In this document: one piece after another, positions 1 through 11,886 of the stretch | How positions within the stretch are numbered: the first letter of the stretch is position 1 | Layout: each line of letters opens with the position of its first letter | DNA from: Embiotoca jacksoni | Lineage: Eukaryota > Chordata > Actinopteri > Embiotocidae | NCBI GenBank assembly: GCA_022577435.1 | Contig: JAKOON010000119.1 | Span: 46,001 to 110,000, forward strand | DNA: 64,000 nt | Direction: 5' to 3' | The notes under the pieces: generated by a model | Told to the model about the DNA's origin: nothing | The model's input: only the letters and a program-made list of their open reading frames with translations | Databases searched by the model: none | Translations under genes and position numbers: made by a program

Positions 1-443
1 TGGGACCAGAACAACCATCTCTTCTGGGACCTCCGGGTACTGTCCAATTATTTGAATGATTAATTGACAGTTCAGTATAATAAAACTACAGCTGATCAAA
101 ATGGAGGTCAGTACATATAGTTTTTAGATTCTACAACATTTTATATCTCCGTGAAAGAGGATTTGGTTCATTTTTCATCATCAGTACAACAGGAGTGACA
201 GAAAGAAGACTTATTTATTAGATTCTCTTTTGATGAATCAGGGCGTATTGAGTGTCTTTAAATGGAGGAACAGAAATGTTCAACTGATATGAACTGAAGG
301 GACCAACCACAGCAGAGCGTCTCTTTGTTAGTATCACTGTCAGTGTAGTGAGATGTCAGGTGGTGCAGAGCTGCGCTTTGATTGGACAGGACAATGACAC
401 GCTGCTGTTGATGTGAACATGGACTTCATTCATGCTGTTTTCT

Positions 444-493
444 GTATACAGTCTATGTATATGTATGTATATATATATACATAGACTGTATAC
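444..493. repeat. perfect inverted repeat (hairpin)
   Basis: The left arm 444–462 (gtatacagtctatgtatat) is the exact reverse complement of 475–493, with a 12-bp AT-rich loop. A partial third copy of the TACTGTATATAT motif follows to about 545. It may be a small MITE remnant or an AT-rich cruciform. Confidence 0.75.
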
Positions 494-1852
494 TGTATAT
501 ATATATTGTACTATATACTGTATATATACTGTACTATATACTGTATATGACTCTCAGTAAGGATGTATTGTGAGTCCTCTTACTCCAGCTGCAGATGTCA
601 CATGTTTGATAAGATGTCACTCTGTCAGATCAGACGACTGGAGAGCCTGAAGTTCTGTCACTTCATTCATCAATCAATCACAGCTGTCCGTCTTTTAGGA
701 CATGAGTGATGTCATCAGGAAGGAGGAGGAGCCAGGGAGCAACAACTGTAAACAAACATCAGTGTGAATGATGCTGTACGTGTATAAAAGAGCTCCAGTG
801 GGTTCCTCCTCCAGGACTGTCAGGTTGTCTTTTTTGTTATAACGTTCACTTCCCTTTGAGCTCCTATTGGTTGATATCACAGACACACTGATGATGTCAC
901 ACAGTGGAGGAGGTTCAAATAGTTGTAACATGTGTTTCTGTCAGGAATAGGGAAGAGTCTCAGATGTAGAAGTTCTGGTCCAGAGATGTAGTCTGATAAA
1001 AGGAGTTCTGGAGGATGTATTCTGATAAAAGGAGTTCTGTTGTGACTGTGGGAGGATTTCTGTGGGTCATATTGTCGTCACATCACTCTGAGATTGTCTA
1101 AGTGTTGTTTGATCAGCGATGATTGTGTTTTAAGCGGTACATCATCCTGCCTGTCAGCATCACATCCTCTTCCAGAACAGTAACAACGCCCTTTGACCTG
1201 TGTGTGCTGTGTTTGTTTGTTCCTGAAGCTCAATGAGGTGCTCGCTGAAGATGGCCATTTGATGAACGCACTCTTACAGCAACCAGCTGTCTCTGTTGCC
1301 GTAAGAACGGCATAGTGATGGGGTTTCTGTGGTAACTGCTGACTCCTGCTATTTCTGTCTCTGGAGCTCATGTAGTGGCTGAAGTTGTGTGAGCCAAAGA
1401 GGAGGCTTATTGAAGATGAAGGATCATGAGCAGGGACTTTATTTCATGTACAAACAATATACTCATGTATTCTCTGGGATCATAACCTTTGACCCCAAAT
1501 ACTCAGGAAGGTCTCATCACACAGCCTGGGTACCCTGGCTCACATCCAATAGGAACCTTTACAAGAGGAAACCTACCTGTAGAACTGTTGTTGTTTACTG
1601 AAGCAACATCACATGAGAGGGTGTTCTTTAACGTTATGATTGACATGACAGTGATGCGGTCAGCGAGTAAACATTGTGTTTATACAATAAGTTACCATCT
1701 AAATAAAGTATGTAATCATAATGTGTTCATATTGTGGGGCAATTTACTCTCCAAATACCATTTCCATGGCAACACATGGGGTATGACCAAGAACTGGAAA
1801 ACAATCAGTCGACCCTTAGCAACCACCTAGCAACAGAGAGGATTTCTGGTTG

Positions 1853-1950
1853 GAACAAAGATATCTGATGAACAAAGATATCTGATGAACATAGATATCT
1901 GATGAACAAAGATATTTGATGAACAAAGATATCTGATGAACAAAGATATC
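1853..1950. repeat. 17-bp tandem repeat
   Basis: About 5.5 copies of aacaaagatatctgatg with single-base variants. Confidence 0.85.
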
Positions 1951-2559
1951 CATGGACTCATGTGTTTTTAACATTTTAGCTCTGTGTCATTTGTTCAAAC
2001 CAAACCGGTCCAGCTACCCGCCGCTAGGATTGTAAGTGCGTGACTATCCGTGGTGTTACGGTACAGGTGCTCAGAGCGACCAAAAAGGACCAAAAGAGAC
2101 CCGACTTCACCAAATGTTTTAAAATGATTACAAAACAAAATGTGTGTATGATTCAGTGTAGAATTAAATCTATATATGTTATTATAAATTACTCTCGTGT
2201 TCCTGAGTAAACAGCCTGTCTGTCTTTGTTTGAGATGAATGAAGTTTTAATCTGTAGAGACTTGAAAAACTGGCTAATCAGAAGCTCCAATCTGTTCAAT
2301 TCATCAAACTGATGAACTGTTGGTGAAAACAAGTCTGACAGAACTGGATCAAAAGGACCTCATAGATCAGACAGGTTCTGTGTCCCGGTGTCGAGTCGGT
2401 CCAATTGGCCCTCAGCTGTAGTTATGATTAATTCTTGGCTCCTGATGAAAAGGGAGATTTTCTGGGTCTCCTGCTGAATGAGCTTCAGTATGATGAACAC
2501 CTGGAGCTGCTGGGTACAGTGTGGATCTGATCCAGGCCTGTCGGTGTTTAACCTTTGAC

Positions 2560-3145
2560 TCAGGGAGCTGGTGATGGTGATGGTGATGATGATGATAATG
2601 GTGATGGTGATGATGATGATGATGATGATGATGATAGTGATGGTGATGATGATGACAATGGTGATGATGATGATGATGATAATGGTGATGATGGTGATGA
2701 TGATGATGATGGTGATAATGGTGATGATGATGATAATGGTGATGATGATGATAATGGTGATGTGATGATGATGATGATAATGGTGATGGTGATGATGATG
2801 ATGATGATAATGGTGATGGTGATGATGATGATAATGGTGATTATGGTGATGATGACGATGATAATGGTGATGGTGATGATGATGATAGTGATGGTGATGA
2901 TAGTGATGGTGGTGATGATGATGATGATGGTGATGGTAGTGATGGCGGTGATGGTGATGATAATGGTGATGGTGATGATGATGACAGTGATGGTGATGAT
3001 AGTGATGGTGATGATGATAATGATGATGGTGATGATGGTGATGATGATGATAATGGTGATGGTGATGATGGTGATGATGATGATAATGATGATGGTGATG
3101 GTGATGATGATAATGGTGATGGTGATGGTGGTGGTGATGGATGTG
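2560..3145. repeat. (GATGAT/GGTGAT)n microsatellite, 0.6 kb
   Basis: Trinucleotide/hexanucleotide array of gatgat, ggtgat and aatggtgat. Long open frames over it (poly-Asp, poly-Met) are artefacts of the repeat. Confidence 0.95.
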
Positions 3146-3413
3146 AGTCAGATTATCACCACTTTTAGTTTTATTCAGAAGTATGAACGGCCTTGTTAGT
3201 ATGTTTCAGTGGGATGGAGGGTAAGAAGTGCTTCATGAGGTCTGCAGCTGACAGCCTGTGTGTGTGTGTGTGTGTGGTCAGAAAGAGTGTGTAACTGTGT
3301 TCATGTTTCCTTTGTAAATGCTCTTTATATTGTGTACAGCAGGTGGTCCTGTACATTTTCTATTGATATTCATGAAGTGGTCGGTTTACTCAGCACGTGG
3401 GCGAAGGCCTGCT

Positions 3414-3420
<7 letters not shown>

Positions 3421-3471
<51 letters not shown>
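3421..3471. repeat. (TG)n microsatellite
   Basis: About 25 TG units. A shorter tract lies at about 3258–3275. Confidence 0.95.
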
Positions 3472-3472
<1 letters not shown>

Positions 3473-3901
3473 CTATGCCAGCTGTAGATGATATCTGTGT
3501 TGTCATAGTGTCTTGTTGAGTAGGGCTTCATAAGCCTTGTATTTATCTATTTTCTGTTAATGTATAAAGATTTTCTCTCCATTTTAGAAGTAAATACAAA
3601 CACTTAAAGCAGCTGTCGTCATGGCAGCCAGTTTTTGTCTCTCTCTTTCTAGTATCTAACTCAAGTCTTCATGTAGAAAACACTGTCTTGGATTTAATAA
3701 TGGGGTTGTTCTTGAAAGCATCTTATAATTTAGGAAATACTTCTTGAACTGCTCTGGAACATGATTATGATTCTCTCTTTGTATTGCGGAACAATTTCAT
3801 GACCTCGAATGTTTCGTTTCACATCGTACGACAGGATGTATGTCTTTATCCCTCTGGTAGACGTTTTACTTCTTGGATTTCCTCTGCATTCCTGCACATA
3901 A

Positions 3902-5713
3902 GGGAAGAGTTTGGAAGAGTTAGAATGTGTTTGGAAGAGGTTGGAAGTGTTTGGAAGGGTTCGAATGTATTTAAAAGTGTTTGGAAGGGTTCGAATGTAT
4001 TTAAAAGTGTTTGGAAGAGCTTGGATGGGTTTAGAAGTGTTTGGAAGAGTTGGGAAGAGTTTGGACGAGTTTAGAAGTGTTTGGAAGAGTTTGGAGGTGT
4101 TTGGAAGAATTTGGAAATTGTTGGAAGAGTTTGGAAGAGTTTGGAAGTGTTGGACAGAGTTAAAAGGTGTTTGGGAGTCTTGGAAAGATTTTGAATGAGT
4201 TTGGAAGTGCTGGGAAGAGTTTGGATGTGTTTGGAATAGTTAGAAGGTTTTTGGAAGTGTTGGAAAGAGCTAGAAGGCGTTTGGAAGAGTTTGGAAGTGT
4301 TGGAAAGAATTTGGAAGTGTTTGGAAGAGTTGGGACGAGTTTTGAGGTGTTGGGAAGTGTTGGGAAGAGTTTGGAAATTGCTGGAAGAGTTGGGAAGAGT
4401 TTGGAAGAGTTGGGAAGAGTTTGGAAGTGTTGGACAGAGTTAAAGGGTGTTTGGAAGTGTTTGGAAGAGTTTGGGAGTCTTGGAAAGATTTTGAATGAGT
4501 TTGGAAGTGCTGGGAAGAGTTTGGATGTGTTTGGAATAGTTAGAAGGCTTTTGGAAGTGTTGGAAAGAGTTTGGAGGTGTTTGGAAGTGTTTGGAAGCGT
4601 TGGAAAGAATTTGGAATTGTTTGGAAGAATTGGAAAGAGTTCGGAGGTGTTTGGAAGTGTTCAGAAGAGTTTGGAAGTGTTTAGCGATGTTTGGAAGAGT
4701 TGAGAAGAGTTTGGAAGTGTTTGGAAGAGTTTGGAGTGTTTGGAAGTGTTGGAAAGAGTTTGGAGGTGTTTGGAAGTCTTCAGAAGAGTTTAGGTGTTTA
4801 GCCGTGTTTGGAAGAGTTGGGAAGAGTTTGGAAGTGTTTGGAAGAGTTAGACGGTGTTTGGAAGAGATTGGAAGTGTTGGGAAGTGTTAGAAGGTGTTTG
4901 GAAGAGTTGGAAAGAGATAGAAGGTGTTTGGAAGTGTTGGGAAGAGTTTGGGAGTTCTGGGAAGTCTTAGAAGGTGTTTGGAAGTGTTGGAATAGAGCTT
5001 GAAGGTGTTTGAAAGAATTTGGAAGTGTTTGGAAGAGTTGGGACGAGTTTTGAGGTGTTTGGAAGTGTTGGAAAGACAAAGGTGTTTGGAAGAGTTTGGA
5101 TGTGTTTGGAAGTATGTGGAACAGTTTTGGAGAGTGAAAGTGTGTGGAAGACTTTGGAAGTGTTGGGACGAATTTGTAAATTGTTGGAAGAGTTTGGGAA
5201 TGTTGGGAAGAGTTTGGACATGTTTGGAAGTGTTAGAAGGTGCTGGAAAGAGATAGAAGGTGTTTGGAAGTGTTGGCAAGAGCTAGAATGTGTTTGGAAG
5301 TGTTGGGAAGTGTTTGGGAGTGTTTGGAAATGTTGGAAAGAGTTAGAAGGTGTTTGGAAGAGTTTGGAAGTGCTGGGAAGAATTTGGAAGTGTTTGGAAG
5401 AGTTGGGACGAGGTTTGAGGTGTTTAGGAGTGTTGGAAAGAGTTTGGGAGTGTTGGGAAGAGTTTGGAGGTGTTTGGAAGTGTTGGACAGAGTTAAAAGG
5501 TGTTTGGGAGTCTTGGAAAGATTTGAATGAGTTTGGAAGTGCTGGGAAGAGTTTGAATGTGTTTGGAATAGTTAGAAGGTTTTTGGAAGTGTTGGAATGA
5601 GCTTGAAGGTGTTTGGAAGAGTTTGGAAGAGTTGGAAAGAATTTGGAGGTGTTTGGAAGTGTTGGAAAGAGCTAGACAGTGTTTGGAAGTGTTGGGAAGT
5701 GTTTGGGAGTGAT
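3902..5713. repeat. minisatellite, unit about TTTGGAAGTG(T)/TTTGGAAGAG(T), 1.8 kb
   Basis: Degenerate 9–12-bp units built on ttggaagtgt and ttggaagagt, with longer higher-order segments repeated (compare 4133–4260 with 4421–4560). The array keeps several frames open on both strands and mimics leucine-rich peptides. I see no splice or codon evidence of a gene. Confidence 0.92.
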
Positions 5714-6940
5714 CAGGAGACCAGAGATGATGATGATTCAGAGATGATCTAGAGATGATCCAGAAATGATCCAGAGATGATGATTCAGAGATGATCCAAA
5801 GATGATCCATAGGTCATGATTCAGAGATGATCTAGTGATGATGATTCAGAGATGATCCAAAGATGATTCAGAGATGATCTGGAGATGATGATGATTCAGA
5901 GATGATCCAGAGATGATCCAGAGGTTATGATTCAGAGATGATCCAGAGATGGTCTAAAGATGATTCAGACATGATCTGAAGATGATGATGATTCAGAGAT
6001 GATGATTCAGAGATGATTCAAAGAGATGATCCAGAGATGATCTAGAGATTATCCAAAGATGATCCAGAGATGATCCAGAGGTTATGATTCAGAGATGATC
6101 TAGAGATGATTCAGAGATGTTGACTCCGAGATGATCCAGAGATAATGATTCAGAGATGATCCAGAGATGATCCAGAGGTTATGATTCAGAGATGATCGAG
6201 AGATGATGATTCAGAGATGATATAGAGATGACCCAGAGATGATTCAGAGATGATTACTCAGAGATGATCCAGAGATGATCTAGAGATGATCCAGAGGTTA
6301 TGATTCAGAGATGATCCAGATATGATCCAGAGGTTATGATTCAGAGATGATCCAGATATGATCTAGAGATGATCCGGAGATGATGAGTCAGAGATGATCT
6401 AGAGATTATCCAAAGATGATCCAGAGATGATCCAGAGGTTATGATTCAGAGATGATCTAGAGATGATTCAGAGATGTTGACTCCGAGATGATCCAGAGAT
6501 AATGATTCAGAGATGATCCAGAGATGATCCAGAGGTTATGATTCAGAGATGATCGAGAGATGATGATTCAGAGATGATCCAGAGGTTATGATTCAGAGAT
6601 GATCGAGAGATGATGATTCAGAGATGATCCAGAGATGATGATTCAGAGATGATCCGGAGATGATGATTCAGAGATGATCTAGAGATGATGATTCAGAGAT
6701 GATCCTGAGATTAGGATTCAGAGATGATGACTCAGAGATGATCCAGAGATAATGATTCAGAGATGATGATTCAGAGATTATACAGAGATTATTCAGAGAT
6801 TATTCAGAGATGATCTAGAGATGATCCAGAGATGATGATTCAGAGATGATCCAGAGGTTATGATTAAGAGATGATGATTCAGAGATGAACCAGAGATGAT
6901 GATTCATAGAATATCCAGAGATGAACCAGAGATGATTCAC
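5714..6940. repeat. minisatellite, unit about GATGATCCAGAGATGATTCA, 1.2 kb
   Basis: Tandem gatgattcagaga and gatgatccagaga units with a higher-order block: the stretch around 6030–6200 recurs at about 6390–6560. It directly abuts the preceding array. Confidence 0.92.
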
Positions 6941-7187
6941 AAATTCTCCAAATCAAAATGATATTTGACAGAAAAGTCTTTTTGACATTTTTTGAAAGTT
7001 AAATCTGTGACTTTTGGATTATGTAGACTTTTTGCCCATGTCCTTCTCTGACTTTATGAAGTGTCCCTTTAAAGACAGACAGCAGCATCCTGTCCTCAGA
7101 GCAGGTTGACAGCAGCTGTTCTCAATGAGCCTTTTCTTCCTAATGGAGAGTCTCCACTTCACTGCAGTGAATACCGACCAGCTGCAC

Positions 7188-7619
7188 TCAGTGTGTGTTT
7201 CACTCAGTGTGTTTCACTCAGTGCGTGTTTCACTCAGTGTTTCATTCAGCGTGTGTTTCACTCAGTGTTTCATTCAGTGTGTGTTTCACTCAGTGTTTCA
7301 TTCAGCGTGTGTTTCATTCAGTGTGTTTCACTCAGTGTTTCACTCAGTGTTTCACTCAGTGTTTCACTCATTGTGTTTCACTCAGTGTGTTTCACTCAGT
7401 GTGTTTCATTCAGTGTTTTACTCAGTGTTTCATTCAGTGTGTTTCACTCAGTGTTTCACTCTGTGTTTCATTCAGTGTTTCATTCAATGTTTCACTCAGT
7501 GTTTCACTCAGTGTTTCATTCAGTGTTTCATTCAATGTTTCACTCAGTGTTTCACTCATTGTGTTTCACTCAGTGTTTCACTCAGTGTTTCACAGTGTGT
7601 TTCACTCAGTGTGTGTGTA
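7188..7619. repeat. minisatellite, unit TTTCACTCAGTG (12 bp)
   Basis: About 35 copies of tttcactcagtg/tttcattcagtg. Cys/Val/Ser-rich open frames over it are repeat artefacts. Confidence 0.92.
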
Positions 7620-7881
7620 CAAGGTCTGAGGTTCTCCGAGGGTCTCCGAGGTCTCTGTGGTCTCTGAATGTCTCTGAGGTCTCTGAAGGTATCTGTGGTC
7701 TCTGAAGGTCTTTGAGGTCCCTGAGGTTTCTATGGTCTGTGAGGTCTCAGAAGGTCTCTGAGGTCTCTGAGGTCTCAGAAGGTCTCTGAGGTCTCTGTGG
7801 TCTGTGAGGTCTCAGAAGGTCTGAGGTCTCTGAGGGTCTATGAGGTCTCTGATGTCTCTGAGGTCTCTGAGGTCTCCGTGG
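7620..7881. repeat. minisatellite GGTCTCTGAG, left part
   Basis: Degenerate 10-bp units (ggtctctgag, with gtggtctctgaag variants). The same array resumes at 9498 after the inserted transposon. Confidence 0.9.
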
Positions 7882-7883
7882 TA

Positions 7884-9495
7884 CAGTGCTTCCAGAAAGT
7901 ATTCACAGCACTTCACTTTTTCCACATTTTATGTTACAGCTTTATTCCAAAATGGATTAAATTAATTATTTTCCTCAAATTTATACACACATAATAATAA
8001 TAACAGAAAAAGTTTGTTTACTTTTTTTGAAAATCTATTAAAAATAAAGAAGGAAAATATAACACGTACATAAGTATTCACAGCCTTTGCTCAATACTTT
8101 GTTGAAGCACCTTTGGCAGCAGTTCCAGCCTCAAGTCATTTTGAGTATGATGCTATAAGCTTGGCTCCTATTCTTGGGCAGTTTCTCCGATTCTTCTTTG
8201 CAGGACCTCTGAAGCTCCATCAGGTTGGATGGGGAGCGTTGGTGCTCAGACATCTTCAGATCTCTCCAGAGATGTTCAATCGGGTTCAAGTCTGGGCTCT
8301 GGCTGGGACACTAAGGACATTCACAGAGTTGTCCCAAAGACACTCCTTTGTTATCTTGGCTGTGTGCTTCGGGTCGTTGTCCTGTTGGAAGATGAACCTT
8401 CGCCCCAGTCTGAGGTCCAGAGCGCTCTGGAGAAGGTTTTCATCAAGGATGTCTCTGTACATTGCGCATTCATCTTTCCCTCCATCCTGACTAGTCTCCC
8501 AGTTCCTGCTGCTGAAAAACATCCCCACAGCATGATGCTGCCACCACCATGCTTCACCGTAGATATGGTGTTGGTCAGGTGATGAGCGGTGCCTGGTTTC
8601 CTCCAAACATGACGCTTGGCATTCAGGCCAAAGAGTTCAATCTTTGTTTCATCAGACCAGAGAATTTAGTTTCTCATGGTCTGACAGTCCTTCAGGTGCC
8701 TTTTGGTAAACTCCAGGTGGGCTGTCATGAGCCTTTTACTGAGGAGTGTCTTCCGTCTGGTCACTCTACCATACAGGCCTGCTTGGTGGAGTGCTGCAGA
8801 GATGGGTGTCCTTCTGGAAGGTTCTCCTCTCTTCACAGAGCAACGTTGGAGCTCTGTCAGAGTGACCATCGGGTTCTTGGTCACCTCCCTGATTAAGGCC
8901 CTTCTCCCCCGATCGCTCAGTTTGGCCGGGCGGCCGACTCTAGGAAGAGTCCTGGTGGTCCAAACTTCTTCCATTTACGGATGATGGAGGCCACTGTGCT
9001 CATTGGGACCTTCAATGCTGCAGAAATGTTTCTGTACCCTTCCCCAGATCTGAGCCTCCATACAATCCTGTCTGAGGTCTACAGATGATTCCTTGGACTT
9101 CATGTCTTGGTTTGTGCTCTGACATGTCAACTGTGGGACCTTATATAGACGGTGTATGTCTTTCCAAATCATGTCCAATCAACTGAATCTACCAGGTGGA
9201 CTCCAATCAAGTTGTAGAAACATCTGAAGGATGATCAGTGGAAACAGGATGCACCTGAGCTCAATTTTGAGTGTCATGGCAAAGACTGTGACTACTTAAG
9301 TACATGGGATTTTGAATTTTTGTTATTTTTAATAGATTTGAAAAAATTTCCCAAAACCTTTTTTCACATTATTATTATGGGGTATTGTATGTAGAATTTT
9401 GAGGAAAAAATGAATAGAATCCATTTTGGAATAAAGCTGTAACATAACAAAATGTGGAAAAAGTGAAGCGCTGTGAATACTTTCCAGATCCACTA
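7884..9495 (-). mobile_element. Tc1/mariner-type transposon, copy A (inactive)
   Basis: A 1.6-kb element with terminal inverted repeats: CAGTGCTTCCAGAAAGTATT on the left and its diverged complement ending ctttccagatccacta on the right. It is flanked by TA dinucleotides (7882–7883, 9496–9497), the Tc1 target duplication. It sits inside the GGTCTCTGAG minisatellite, which continues on both sides. The internal transposase runs on the minus strand and is broken by frameshifts. Confidence 0.92.
8091..9103 (-). pseudogene. Tc1-like transposase pseudogene, copy A
   Basis: Reading from the MKSKES start region at 9103 down to the terminal GASTKY stop at 8091, the frame is broken at least three times. 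Visible parts are the paired-type DNA-binding region (RVGRPAKLSDRGRRALIREV) and the DDE catalytic region (FIFQQDNDPKHTAK). The last quarter, including the ...NPIEHLW glutamate block, is out of frame. It would have catalysed cut-and-paste transposition. Confidence 0.88.
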
Positions 9496-9497
9496 TA

Positions 9498-9985
9498 TGT
9501 GAGGTCTCAGGTATCTGAGGTCTCTGAGGGTCTCTGAGGTCTCTGAGGGTCTCCAAGGTCTCTGAGGGTCTCCAAGGTCTCTGAGGTCTCTGAGGGTCTC
9601 CGAAGTCTCTGAGGTCTCCAATGTCTCAAAGGTCTCTGAGATCTCTGAGAGTTTCTGAGGTCTCTGAGGTCTCTGTGGTCTCTGAGGGTCTCCGAGGTCT
9701 CTGAGGTCTCCGTGGTCTCCGAGGTCTCTGAGGGTCTCTGAAGTTGAGGGCCTCTGAGGGTCTCCAAGGTCTCCGAGGTCTCCGAGGGTTTCTGAGGTCT
9801 CTGAGGGTCTCTGACGTCTCCGAGGTCTCTGAGGTCTCTGAGGGTCTCTGACGTCTCTGAGGGTGTCTGAGGTCTCCGAGGTCTCTGAGGGTCCCTGAGG
9901 TCTCCGAGGTCCCTGACGTCTCTGAGGTCTCCAAGGTCTCTGAGGGTCTCTGAGGTCTCCGAGTTCTGTGAGGGTCTTTGAGGTG
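9498..9985. repeat. minisatellite GGTCTCTGAG, right part
   Basis: Continuation of the array at 7620–7881 with units ggtctctgag, ggtctccgag and ggtctccaag. It is open on the minus strand as a meaningless SETSETLRDL repeat. Confidence 0.92.
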
Positions 9986-10532
9986 TTCATCTCCTCCAAC
10001 AGATCAGTATTGAAGTGTTGTTTCTGATACGTGATCTCAACCTTTTCAGGCTGCTGTGTTTCTGTGACGAATCAGTTTATTATTGTATTATTTATATATA
10101 TTGATACTTTATTATAGCAAAGAACGGGAAGTACAGGAAGTAAAGTTGTATTGATGAAGTTACATGTGCATTTTAAAATATTAAGGATGTCTTGTGAATG
10201 TTGTATTAGAGTGTCATGCTGCCGGTCCAGGCTCCTCTCTGGTTTTCTGACCCGGTTCAGGCTCCTCTTGTGGTCCCATCCCGCACTGCTCCTCCGGTGT
10301 TCTGTCGTTTCACATCTGAGCAGCAGTGCAAGTGCAGTGAAATGCCGAACGCGGCATGTTTGTGCAGGAAAGCTTTCATGTCCCTGAAAGTTGAGTGTTC
10401 CTGATGTTTTTCTTTTCTTGTCTGTAGATGTGATTTCTTCTTTTATGGATCTCCATCATCTGATTCTACAGAATGTTTTCTGACATCTGGAGTGAATCTC
10501 ATCTTCCTTCATCCTCTCTGTCTCGTCTCCAG
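9986..10532. other. unique st7 intron sequence
   Basis: No gene or repeat recognised. It ends in a normal pyrimidine-rich acceptor (cctctctgtctcgtctccag) before the first st7 exon of the window. Confidence 0.6.
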
Positions 10533-10615
10533 TGAGCATGTTTCTCAACACCCTGACGCCCAAGTTCTACGTGGCTCTGACGGGAACCTCCTCCCTCATA
10601 TCAGGACTCATTCTG
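10533..10615 (+). CDS. st7: st7 coding exon (first in window)
   Basis: The acceptor is ...tcgtctccag and the donor is gtgag. The exon enters with two bases completing a codon, then reads SMFLNTLTPKFYVALTGTSS and on to LIL. The ATG at 10538 is an internal Met of the longest ST7 form, although it could also start a shorter protein. It holds most of a predicted membrane helix. Confidence 0.93.
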
Positions 10616-10922
10616 GTGAGAACCTCCTCAGCATTATTGGTTTTAAATCTATTATCATACTAGAAATGTTATTTCTTATTGTAAGTCGCTTTGGATAAAA
10701 GCGTCAGCTAAATGAAATGTAATGTAAAAAATGATTGTGTGTATAATACAGACTTTATAGCAGGAAGTGATGTATTGTATGACGTGTTATTTATTGTAAG
10801 TTGCTTTGGATAAAAGCGTCAGCTAAATGTAATGTAATATTCTGTTAGAGCTCAGATAAATAGATAAACTCAATAATAATAATAATAACCATCTCTCTCT
10901 CACACACACACACACACACTCT

Positions 10923-10958
<36 letters not shown>

Positions 10959-11843
10959 CGCATACACACACACTGATGAGAGTGGAGCTGCTGGTCAACA
11001 GCATCAGGAGAAGTCCAGGCTTTAGTACCTCAGCGACACGTTATCATGCAGATCAGTGGACGACCTCAGATGACCTCAGACATCTCAGATGACCTCACAT
11101 GACGTCACATGACCTCAGACCATCTCAGATGACCTCACATGACCTCAGACAATCTCAGACGACCTCACATGACCTCAGACCATCTCAGACGACCTCACAT
11201 GATGTCACATGACCTCAGACCATCTCAGATGACCTCACATGACCTCACATGACCTCAGACCATCTCAGACGACCTCACATGACCTCACATGACCTCAGAC
11301 AATCTCAGACGACCTCACATGACCTCAGACCATCTCAGACGACCTCACATGACCTCAGACCATCTCAGAGCTCACATGACCTCAGATAACCTCAGACGAC
11401 CCCACTCCTCAATCTGATGGTTTTGCAGTCATGTTCCTTGAGCCGCTGACACCGGACTGACCCGGTGATACCAGTGACAGCGGGCTGAGTTAATAAAACA
11501 CATTCAGATTACAACAATACAGGTGATAAAATCAGATCAGATAAACTCTGCTTCAGTTGGTCTTTTCTCTTCTAGCCAGTAACTGTCTTATATAATATGT
11601 ATATAATATTTATAATATATATAATATATATAATATTTATAATGTTTATAATATATAATATATATTCATAATATATATAATAAAAATAATATATATAATG
11701 TTTATAATGTTTAAATTGTTAAATTGTCTCTCGCTCTGTCTCTATCTGTCTCTGTCTCTCTCTCTCACTCTCTCTCTCGCTCTCATCTGTCTGTCTCTGT
11801 CTCTCTCTGTCTGTCTCTCTGTCTCTGTCTGTCTCTGTCTCTC

Positions 11844-11886
<43 letters not shown>

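Larger units (their letters stand above)
1..2550. other. unique intronic or upstream DNA, no gene recognised
   Basis: No exon-like open frame with plausible splice sites and no known protein similarity was seen on either strand. By position it should be the intron between the missing first st7 exon and the exon at 10533. Two small repeats in it are listed separately. Confidence 0.5.

Noticed and set aside
2555..3199. Aspartate-rich 214-codon frame
   Set aside because: Translation of the GATGAT microsatellite; no promoter, splice site or conserved flank.
3784..5600. Long overlapping open frames rich in LEVFGRV/WKSL on + and LPNTSKH on −
   Set aside because: They follow the TTTGGAAGTGT minisatellite in several frames at once, with no splice sites or independent coding signal.
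8113..8984. + strand frames over the Tc1-like element
   Set aside because: The transposase lies on the minus strand; + strand frames are antisense shadows.
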